NCBI RefSeq assembly: GCF_027922425.1
Contig: NZ_BSFQ01000042.1
Coordinates: 1 to 63,320 of the forward strand
DNA length: 63,320 bases
Direction: 5' to 3'
Source of the DNA: Pseudonocardia halophobica
GTDB taxonomy: Bacteria; Actinomycetota; Actinomycetes; Mycobacteriales; Pseudonocardiaceae
The translations under genes and the position numbers were made by a program. Positions within the stretch are counted from its first letter, which is position 1. Every line of letters starts with the position of its first letter. Below are positions 16,235-22,829 of the stretch, one piece after another. The notes under the pieces were generated by a model. It saw nothing but the letters and a program-made list of their open reading frames with translations. It did no database searches and was not told the DNA's origin.

Positions 16235-17056
16235 TCACGAGGCCTGGCGCATCGTCATCCCGGTCAGGGCGACGACGTGGTCGCCGGTCCGGTCGTCGAC
16301 CCGGACGACGTAGTCGGTCGGGTAGTAGCCGTTCTTCTGGTAGGCCTCGGGCAGCTTGAGCGGCTGCTCCAGGGTCGGCTTGGTCAGCAGCCAGTCGCGC
16401 GTGACCATCGGCTCGACGAATGTGTACCGGCCGTCCCACGTCCCGTTGATGATGATCTGGGTGAAGTCGTAGGAGCCGGGCACCAGGCTGCTGTCGGTGG
16501 AGTCGACCAGGTGCACGCCCATGCCGGGCACGGCCTGCTGGGCGGCGGTACCGCCCGGCGGCACGGCGTACCCCTGCGGCACGTATCGCGCCTCCGGCAG
16601 GCGGTCCGCCGCGGCGGCGTAGTCCGGGGCCGTCGGCTGGATGCCCTCGATGGTCGCCATGTCGACCATGTCGAAGTGGAAGTCGAAGTGCGGCTTGCCG
16701 AACAGGGGGACCGGGTCGTGCCCCTGCGGGTTCCAGTTCAGCATGACGTGGTCGAACGCGGTGGCCGACGCCTGGTCCGGCAGGTCGAGCATCAGCGTGC
16801 CCGCCGGCGTGGTGGTCGTCGGCAAGCCGTCGAGGGCGCCGGGGCTGAGCCGCAGCCCGATCTCGGTGGGGTTCCCGCTCCCGTCGAGCACCGCGTAGGT
16901 CTTGGCGGTCCCGTTCCCGAGCGGCTGGGAGGGGCCGAAGAAGGTGCCGCCGCTCCCCGCCTGGGCGGTTCCGCCCCCGCACCCGGAGAGGACCGCCGCG
17001 GCCGTGCAGGCCGCGGCCACGAGTCCCATTCTTCGCAGGAACCGTCGACCGTCCAT
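16235..17056 (-). CDS. Secreted lipoprotein, DUF5602/TTHB210-like
   Basis: 273 residues from ATG 17056, with a strong GAGGAGG site. A basic start (DGRRFLRR) leads to a hydrophobic stretch and lipobox VLSGC, with the acylated cysteine near 25. The mature part has PQGHDPVPLFGKPHFDFHFD, a short histidine-rich stretch reminiscent of TTHB210-like secreted proteins, and YDFTQIIINGTWDGRYTFVEP. An extracytoplasmic binding or enzymatic role is possible; it is not established. Its upstream region holds an orphan terminator that points into it from the right. The roughly 120 bases between its stop and the LtrA stop hold no gene that I can support. Confidence 0.7.
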   Translation of the reverse strand: MDGRRFLRRMGLVAAACTAAAVLSGCGGGTAQAGSGGTFFGPSQPLGNGTAKTYAVLDGSGNPTEIGLRLSPGALDGLPTTTTPAGTLMLDLPDQASATAFDHVMLNWNPQGHDPVPLFGKPHFDFHFDMVDMATIEGIQPTAPDYAAAADRLPEARYVPQGYAVPPGGTAAQQAVPGMGVHLVDSTDSSLVPGSYDFTQIIINGTWDGRYTFVEPMVTRDWLLTKPTLEQPLKLPEAYQKNGYYPTDYVVRVDDRTGDHVVALTGMTMRQAS

Positions 17057-17141
17057 GATCGCCTCCTCGACTCGGTTCGACGTGATGTACGTCACAGAGG
17101 CTCGCGAAGGGGCTCCGGATACGTGACGGGGAAACGACGAA

Positions 17142-17164
17142 GGCGGCTCCCGCTGGGAGCCGCC
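17142..17164 (-). terminator. Strong minus-strand terminator behind orphan tRNA 3' end
   Basis: GGCGGCTCCC (17142-17151) pairs perfectly with GGGAGCCGCC (17155-17164) across three bases. On the minus strand a TTCGTCGTTT tail follows. No minus-strand gene ends here; the only thing directly upstream is the tRNA-3'-like segment at 17172-17187. Confidence 0.75.
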
Positions 17165-17171
17165 CTCATGG

Positions 17172-17187
17172 TGTGCGCCGCGAGGGA
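17172..17187 (-). other. Putative displaced tRNA 3' end / attachment-site core
   Basis: On the minus strand this reads TCCCTCGCGGCGCACA, identical over 16 bases to the 3' end of the tRNA-like fragment at 62648-62690 (last part of the T stem plus acceptor strand) and in the same orientation. A terminator begins eight bases further on. The matching T loop is absent here, as expected if a site-specific insertion broke the tRNA gene within the T stem. Confidence 0.5.
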
Positions 17188-17303
17188 GCGCGGGACGACC
17201 TCGTCCCAGGAGGATGCGCCGTGGCCGGCGCCGTGGACGAGGACGAGGACGAGGACGTCGTGGGCTCCTCGGTGCGCCGCGCGGGAATCCGCGACGGCGA
17301 CTC

Positions 17304-17321
17304 AACTGAACTCAGCTCAGT
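17304..17321. promoter_or_regulatory. TetR-regulon operator copy 1
   Basis: AACTGAACTCAGCTCAGT, upstream of the alcohol dehydrogenase gene (start 17357). It contains the hyphenated dyad CTGA-AC-TCAG followed by a second CTCAG. Four further copies lie at 19951, 20023, 25353 and 36114. Confidence 0.7.
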
Positions 17322-17356
17322 CGTCTAGAGTCCGCTGTCGACGACAGGAGGCACAG

Positions 17357-18385
17357 GTGCGCGCGTTCAGGATGACCGGACCCCGCCGGGCCGCTCTGGT
17401 GTCGGTGCCCGACCCGGAGCCGGGGCCCGGCGAGGTGCGGCTGGACGTCCTGGCGGCCGGGATCTGCCACTCCGACCTGAACGTGCTCGACCACGGCGTC
17501 GGCGCGGGCTGGCCGCTGCCGATGACGCTCGGGCACGAGATCTGCGGGCGGGTGACGGCGCTGGGCGCCGGGGTGGAGGGGCTCGAGATCGGCTCCCAGG
17601 TCCTCGTGCACGCCCCGCTCGGCTGCGGACGCTGCGACCGCTGCGTCCAGGAACGGACGAACTACTGCGACGAGCGGGACCGGCTGTCCGCCGCCGGCGT
17701 CGGCCTCGGGGTCGACGGGGGCATGGCCGACGCCGTCGTGGTCGCGCAGGAGCGGCTGGTGTCTGCCGCCGGCCTCGATCCGGTGGCGGCGGCCACCCTC
17801 ACCGACGCCGGGCTCACGTCCTTCCACGCGATCGAGGGCTGCGCTGCGGATCTGGCGGATCCGGGTTCGGTCGCCGTCGTGATCGGGGTCGGTGGGCTGG
17901 GGCACCTCGCCGTCGGACTGCTGCGCGCGCTGCGTCCCGCCCGGGTCGTTGCGGTCGACACCCGGGAGGCGGCCCGGCAGCTGGCGCGGGACTGTGGCGC
18001 GGACGTCGCCGTGGCGCCGGACGAGGCCGCCCCCGCGGTGGCGGCGATGGCCGGGCGGGGCGCCGACGTCGTCCTCGACTTCGCGGGCGCGCAGACGAGC
18101 ATCGACCTGGCCGCGTCGCTGCTGCGGACGGCGGGGGTGCTCGTCCTCGTCGGGAGCGGCGGGGGAGTGCTGCGGGTCGCCAAGCCCGGGGTGCTGCGCA
18201 CGGGTTTCCGCCTGCAGCTGCCGTTCTGGGGCTCGCGGGCCGAGCTCGCGGCCGTGGTGGACCTGGCGCGTCAAGGGGTCCTCGCCCCGCACACCACCGT
18301 GTTCCCGCTCGCCGACGCCGACCGGGCCTTCGACGAGGTGCGCGGCGGCAGGCTGACCGGCCGAGCGGTCCTGGTCCCCGACTAG
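17357..18385 (+). CDS. Zinc-dependent medium-chain alcohol dehydrogenase
   Basis: 342 residues from GTG 17357, with an AGGAGG site. Catalytic zinc ligands: Cys in AAGICHSDLN near 37 and the GHEICGRV block near 61. Structural zinc cysteines: GCGRCDRCVQERTNYCDE near 91-107. NAD-binding GVGGLGHLAVGL near 178-189. Operator copy 1 lies 36 bases upstream. Within the regulon it may oxidise a hydroxyl on the catabolised compound. It converges on the SDR gene at 18382, overlapping it by four bases. Confidence 0.9.
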   Translation: MRAFRMTGPRRAALVSVPDPEPGPGEVRLDVLAAGICHSDLNVLDHGVGAGWPLPMTLGHEICGRVTALGAGVEGLEIGSQVLVHAPLGCGRCDRCVQERTNYCDERDRLSAAGVGLGVDGGMADAVVVAQERLVSAAGLDPVAAATLTDAGLTSFHAIEGCAADLADPGSVAVVIGVGGLGHLAVGLLRALRPARVVAVDTREAARQLARDCGADVAVAPDEAAPAVAAMAGRGADVVLDFAGAQTSIDLAASLLRTAGVLVLVGSGGGVLRVAKPGVLRTGFRLQLPFWGSRAELAAVVDLARQGVLAPHTTVFPLADADRAFDEVRGGRLTGRAVLVPD

Positions 18386-19128
18386 CGGGCCGACCACCCG
18401 CCGTCGACGAAGACCTCGGACCCGGTCGTGTACCCGGCATCCGTGCTCGCGAGGAAGGCGACGGCCGCCGCGACCTCCTCGGGGTGGCCCAGCCGGCCCA
18501 TCGGCGTGTTCGCCAGCATCGCGGCGTGCCGTTCCGTGCCGGCGAACCGGTCCAGCAGCGGGGTGGTCCCGATGAAGGCCGGGACGACGGCGTTCACCCG
18601 GATCCCGCGCGTCGCCCAGTGCAGGGCGGCGTTCATGGTCATCGAGCGGACGGCGCCCTTGGCGGCGGCGTAGGAGAAGCTGTTGGCCAGGCCACCCGTC
18701 GCGCCGAGGATCGAGGCGATGTTGACGATCGCCCCGCCGCCGCTGCGCTCGATCACGGGTCCGGTGTGCTTCATGCCGAGCCAGGTCCCGAGCTGGTCGA
18801 CGTCGACGACCTGGTCCCACCGCTCGCGGCTCTCGGACTCCACGGTCCCGGTGCTGCCGATGCCGGCGTTGTTGACCAGCACGTCCACGCCGCCCCAGTG
18901 GTCCGCGACGGCGGCGACGACCTCGGCCCAGGCCTGCTCGTCCGCCACGTCGAGACCCAGCGCGAGGGTCGGCCCGTCGAGCTCGGCGCCGAGCTTCTCG
19001 CAGGCTGTGGGGTCCACGTCGGTCAGCGCGACGCGAGCGCCCTCGGCGCTCAGTCGCGCCGCGATCGCCGTGCCGAGGCCGCCGGTGGCGCCGGTCAGGA
19101 TCACGCGGGTGTCGTCGAGTCGTCGCAC
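18382..19128 (-). CDS. Short-chain dehydrogenase/reductase
   Basis: 248 residues from GTG 19128. Classical SDR: cofactor motif TGATGGLG near 13-20, NNAG near 89-92, catalytic serine in NIASILGATGG, Tyr-Lys in SYAAAKGAV, and the DGGWSAR ending. An acidic residue after the second strand (LTDVDPT) suggests NAD rather than NADP. It is 21 bases downstream of a second SDR gene on the same strand, so they form a two-gene operon behind operator copy 2. Confidence 0.9.
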   Translation of the reverse strand: MRRLDDTRVILTGATGGLGTAIAARLSAEGARVALTDVDPTACEKLGAELDGPTLALGLDVADEQAWAEVVAAVADHWGGVDVLVNNAGIGSTGTVESESRERWDQVVDVDQLGTWLGMKHTGPVIERSGGGAIVNIASILGATGGLANSFSYAAAKGAVRSMTMNAALHWATRGIRVNAVVPAFIGTTPLLDRFAGTERHAAMLANTPMGRLGHPEEVAAAVAFLASTDAGYTTGSEVFVDGGWSAR

Positions 19129-19149
19129 AGGGTCTCCGGAACGGTCTGG

Positions 19150-19914
19150 TCAGACGGCGGTGTAGCCGCCGTCGACGGGGACGGCGGTGCCCGTGATGAA
19201 CGATGCCTGCGCCGAGAGCAGGAACGCGACGGCGGTGGCGATCTCCGCGGGCGCCGCCGTGCGGGCGATCGGCGGGGTGACCCGGCCGGCGATGGCGGTG
19301 CGCGGCTCGGGCCGCAGGCCGTGGGGATCGTCGGCGCTGGACCGGGCCAATCCCGTGGCGACCGGCCCCGGGCAGACGCAGTTCGCACGGAGCCCGCGGT
19401 CCGCGTACTCCGCGGCGAGGCTGCGGGTCAGGGCGAGCACCGCCCCCTTCGACGCGTCGTAGGCACTGGACCGTCCGGCCGCCACCAGGGATCCGACGGA
19501 GCCGATGGTGACGATCGCCCCGCCGTCGGCGCGCAGGAGGTGGGGGAGGGCGGCACGGACGCAGAGGAAGGTCCCGGTGAGGTTGACGTCGACCAGGCGC
19601 CGCCACACGGCGAGCGGCATCTCGTCGGTCGGGGTGCCGTCGGTGACCCCCGCGCAGGTCACGAGCCCGTCAAGGCCGCCCAGCGCGTCGACCGCGGTGG
19701 CGAGGGCGGCGTCCACCGAGTCGGCGTCGGCGACGTCGCAGGGAACCTCGCGGGCCGCTGCGCCGCCGTCGGTCAGGGGCCGGAGGTCCAGAGCCGCAAC
19801 GGAAGCGCCGTGCGCCGCGAGCAGGTCGACGGTCGCCCGTCCGATCCCGCTCGACGCTCCGGTGACGGCGATCCGCCGCCCCCGCAACGCGGGGTCCGTG
19901 GTCGGCAGCGTCAT
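19150..19914 (-). CDS. Short-chain dehydrogenase/reductase
   Basis: 254 residues; ATG 19914 chosen because GAGGAGG precedes it. Motifs: TGASSGIG near 16-23, ALDLRP after the second strand (NAD-type), TCAG in place of NNAG, serine in IGSVGSLVAAG, SAYDASKGA as the Tyr-Lys pair, and the VDGGYTAV ending. It is first in the minus-strand pair and divergent from the ABC importer operon; operators 2 and 3 lie between them. Confidence 0.9.
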   Translation of the reverse strand: MTLPTTDPALRGRRIAVTGASSGIGRATVDLLAAHGASVAALDLRPLTDGGAAAREVPCDVADADSVDAALATAVDALGGLDGLVTCAGVTDGTPTDEMPLAVWRRLVDVNLTGTFLCVRAALPHLLRADGGAIVTIGSVGSLVAAGRSSAYDASKGAVLALTRSLAAEYADRGLRANCVCPGPVATGLARSSADDPHGLRPEPRTAIAGRVTPPIARTAAPAEIATAVAFLLSAQASFITGTAVPVDGGYTAV

Positions 19915-19950
19915 CGCGCCTCCTCGTCGTGTCGGTGACGGCAAGAACCT

Positions 19951-19968
19951 AACTGAACTCAACTCAGG
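19951..19968. promoter_or_regulatory. TetR-regulon operator copy 2
   Basis: AACTGAACTCAACTCAGG, 37 bases upstream of the minus-strand SDR pair. It differs from copy 1 at two positions. Confidence 0.7.
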
Positions 19969-20022
19969 AAGCTAGTGCTCTTGTCGCCGCGTCGCCCCCG
20001 GTCTACTCTTCGGCCCGACTCG

Positions 20023-20040
20023 AACTGAACTCATCTCAGT
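20023..20040. promoter_or_regulatory. TetR-regulon operator copy 3
   Basis: AACTGAACTCATCTCAGT, just upstream of the ABC importer operon (start 20063). It differs from copy 1 at one position. With copy 2 it brackets the divergent promoter region. Confidence 0.7.
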
Positions 20041-20062
20041 TGCATTTCACGAAGGAGTGGAG

Positions 20063-21262
20063 ATGCGTCCTCGACCGACGAGCGCGCTGGCCGCGCTGGC
20101 GGCGGTGCTCGCCATCGTGCTGACCGCCTGCGGCGGATCCTCGTCCGGCGGCGGGGCCGCCGACGACGGGTCCGGCCCCATCAAGATCGGCGCGTGGATC
20201 CCGCTGTCCGGCCCGCAGGCCGCGTCGGGCGTGCCCCAGATGGAGGGAGCGAAGGCCTACTTCAGCTGGGTCAACGACCACGGCGGGATCAACGGCCGTC
20301 AGGTCGACTGGATCGTGAAGGACAACGCCTACGACCCGCAGCAGACCGTGCAGGCCGCACGGCAGCTCGTCGGGCAGGAGAACGTCGTCGCCATCGTCAA
20401 CGCGAACGGCGTCGCCCCGTCCGAGGCCGCGTTCCCGTTCGTCCTCGAGCAGTCCCAGGTCCCGATCGTCGACCACTACGGTGGCGTCGCGAGCTGGTAC
20501 ACCCCGCCCCGACCGCTGCTGTTCGGGACGCAGACGCTCTACGAGGACCAGGCCGCGGCGATGGCGCAATGGGCGGTCCAGTCCGGGGCCCGCAAGCTGG
20601 TCGTGGTGCACGACGACCCGAAGGCGTTCGCCGACGTCGCCGCGCAGATCGGGCCGGCGGCGGAGCGGGAGCAGCCCGGCGTCACGACGACGGCGGTGCC
20701 CGTCAAGCTGGGGACCACGGACTTCGCGCCTGCCGTCAGCCAGGTGAAGGCCGCGGGTGGCGACGCGGTGATGCTGGTCCTCCCGGCGCCGGAGGCCGCG
20801 GCGTACCTGAAGGCCGCCGCCCTACAGGGTCTGTCCGTGCCGACCTACGGCTACGCCCCGACCGCATCGGGTACCACGGTGACGCTGGCCGGACCCGCCG
20901 CGGAGGGATTCCACTCGGTGTCGCTGGTCCGCTCGCCCACCGAGCAGACGCCGGAGATGCAGCAGTTCCGGGACGCGATCGCGAAGTACGCGCCGGGACA
21001 GCCCGCCGACTTCTCCACCCTGCTCGGCTACGCCAACGCGGCGGTCTTCGTGGAGATCGCCAAGACCATCCAGGGGCCGGTGACCTCGGAGTCGATCGCG
21101 GACGCGTACCGCAAGGCGTCGGACGTGAAGTCCGGGGTCGCGCCGGACATGTCGTTCTCGGCGCAGTCGCACCTCGGCACGCGGGACGTCCAGCGGGTCA
21201 CCGTCCGGAACGGTCAGTGGGTCTCCGAGGGCGACTTCGTCAGCGCACCGGAGCGGGGGTAG
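20063..21262 (+). CDS. ABC transporter substrate-binding lipoprotein (branched-chain/aromatic acid type)
   Basis: 399 residues; ATG 20063 chosen for GAAGGAG five bases before it. Signal peptide with lipobox VLTAC near 22, then a Gly/Ser linker. The mature part is a periplasmic-binding type 1 fold (IKIGAWIPLSGPQAASGVPQ, INGRQVDWIVKDNAYDPQQT, ADFSTLLGYANAAVFVEIAK). Relatives bind amino acids, aromatic acids or steroid-type carboxylates. The transport genes follow two genes later, after a nitroreductase. The mature protein should be anchored outside the membrane and deliver the ligand to the LivH/LivMGF permease. Confidence 0.92.
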   Translation: MRPRPTSALAALAAVLAIVLTACGGSSSGGGAADDGSGPIKIGAWIPLSGPQAASGVPQMEGAKAYFSWVNDHGGINGRQVDWIVKDNAYDPQQTVQAARQLVGQENVVAIVNANGVAPSEAAFPFVLEQSQVPIVDHYGGVASWYTPPRPLLFGTQTLYEDQAAAMAQWAVQSGARKLVVVHDDPKAFADVAAQIGPAAEREQPGVTTTAVPVKLGTTDFAPAVSQVKAAGGDAVMLVLPAPEAAAYLKAAALQGLSVPTYGYAPTASGTTVTLAGPAAEGFHSVSLVRSPTEQTPEMQQFRDAIAKYAPGQPADFSTLLGYANAAVFVEIAKTIQGPVTSESIADAYRKASDVKSGVAPDMSFSAQSHLGTRDVQRVTVRNGQWVSEGDFVSAPERG

Positions 21263-21265
21263 GCC

Positions 21266-21955
21266 GTGGACCTCGACGAGGCACTCGCCACCACCCGCGC
21301 CGTCCGACGGCGCCTCGACCCCTCCCGCCCGGTGCCCGCGGACCTGGTCCGCGAGTGCGTGACCCTCGCGATGCAGGCCCCGGCGGGCTCGAACGTCGCG
21401 CGGACCCGGTTCGTCGTGGTGCGCGATCCCGCGTTGCGCGGCGCCGTCGCCGACCTCTACTCCGACGTGTACCTGAACTCCTACAAGGACTCCGAGGGGT
21501 ACATCGGGCGCGTGCAGGTCGCGGACACCGAGGGGGCGGCCGCGCAGGAGCGCACCGGCCGCTCGGCCGACGCACTGGAACGCAGGCTGCACGAGGTCGA
21601 CACGATCGTCATCGCCTGTCTCGACGGTGCCCGGCTCGACGGTGCCGCCGGGTTCGCCGGCGCGTCGCTGCTGGGCGGGGTCCTGCCCGCGGTCTGGAGC
21701 ATGATGCTCGCCGCGCGGGCCCGCGGCCTGGGCACCTGCTGGACGACCATGCACCTCGCGCGGGAGAAGGAGGTCGCCGAGCTGCTCGACATCCCCTTCG
21801 ACACGGTCCAGCAGGTCTGCCTCACGCCGCTGGCCTACACCGTGGGCACCGACTTCCGGCCCGCCCGCCGCCCGACGGCCGACGACGTCCTGTTCTGGGA
21901 TCGGTGGGACGCCTCGGCGCCGCGGCCGCCCGCCGTCACGGGACTGATCACCTGA
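21266..21955 (+). CDS. FMN-type nitroreductase-family oxidoreductase
   Basis: 229 residues from GTG 21266. Nitroreductase fold: RAVRRRLDPSRPVPADLVRE at the start, MQAPAGSNVARTRFVVV (FMN phosphate region), and RARGLGTCWTTMHLAREKEVAE near the C-terminal third. It sits between the binding protein and the permease, with its stop overlapping the LivH start (TGATG). Insertion of a flavin reductase into an importer operon is unusual; it may act on the imported compound. Confidence 0.88.
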   Translation: MDLDEALATTRAVRRRLDPSRPVPADLVRECVTLAMQAPAGSNVARTRFVVVRDPALRGAVADLYSDVYLNSYKDSEGYIGRVQVADTEGAAAQERTGRSADALERRLHEVDTIVIACLDGARLDGAAGFAGASLLGGVLPAVWSMMLAARARGLGTCWTTMHLAREKEVAELLDIPFDTVQQVCLTPLAYTVGTDFRPARRPTADDVLFWDRWDASAPRPPAVTGLIT

Positions 21956-22824
21956 TGAGCGAGCTGTTCCTCGTCGTGGTGAGCGGGATCGCCAGCGGTG
22001 CCGTCTACGGCCTGCTCGGGCTCGGTCTCGTGATCATCTACCGGGCCACCGACGTGGTGAACTTCGCGCTGGCGAGCATGGCCACGCTCGCCGTGTACGT
22101 CGCGCTCATGGTCGTGCAGCGCGGGCTCGGGGTGGGGGCCGCCGTGATCGCCGCGGTCCTCGTGGCCGTCGTTCTCGGGCTCGTCGTCCGCGAGCTGGTG
22201 ATCCGCCCGCTCGGCACGGGGCGGCTGTTCGCGGCTCTGGTGATGACGATGGGGGTGTCGCTGATCGCCGAGGCGGTGATCAGCGACGTCTGGGGGACCG
22301 AGCCGCACGCCTTCCCGCCGCTGGTGGGGGGCACCGTGACGCTCGGCTCGGCGACCCTCGCCACCCAGGACCTGGTGGTGATCGGGGTGTCCGCCGTCGC
22401 GATGCTCGCCGTGGGCTACCTCTTCACCCGCACCACCCTGGGCTCGGCGATGCGCGCGGCGGCCGAGTCGGCCGCCACCGCGCAGATCGTCGGCGTGCCC
22501 GCGCAGCGGGTCGCGCGCATCGCGTGGGCGCTCGGCCTGGGGCTCGCCGCGCTCGCGGCGGTCCTCTACGTCCCCCGGGTCGGGCTCGCGCCGACGGTGC
22601 TGGCCGCCCCGCTGTTCCGCGCGTTCGCCGGCATCTTCCTCGGGGGGCTGACCAGCATGCACGGCGCGGTGATCGGCGGCGTTGCGATCGGGGTGCTGGA
22701 GAACCTCGCCGCCTCCTACGTCTCGGCGAACTTCCGCGACACCTTCGTCTTCGCGCTGACGATCCTCATCCTGCTGCTGCGGCCGCAAGGCCTCTTCGGC
22801 ACCCGCAGCTTCGAGAGGGTCTGA
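21955..22824 (+). CDS. LivH-type ABC permease
   Basis: 289 residues. Typical LivH: SGIASGAVYGLLGLGLVIIY near 9-28, NFALASMATLAVYVAL, the EAA-like AMRAAAESAATAQIVGV stretch near 165-182, and the GIFLGGLTSMHGAVIGG block near 223-239. About eight hydrophobic helices. It forms the membrane channel with the LivM part of the next gene, whose start is six bases downstream. Confidence 0.92.
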   Translation: MSELFLVVVSGIASGAVYGLLGLGLVIIYRATDVVNFALASMATLAVYVALMVVQRGLGVGAAVIAAVLVAVVLGLVVRELVIRPLGTGRLFAALVMTMGVSLIAEAVISDVWGTEPHAFPPLVGGTVTLGSATLATQDLVVIGVSAVAMLAVGYLFTRTTLGSAMRAAAESAATAQIVGVPAQRVARIAWALGLGLAALAAVLYVPRVGLAPTVLAAPLFRAFAGIFLGGLTSMHGAVIGGVAIGVLENLAASYVSANFRDTFVFALTILILLLRPQGLFGTRSFERV

Positions 22825-22829
22825 GCGCC

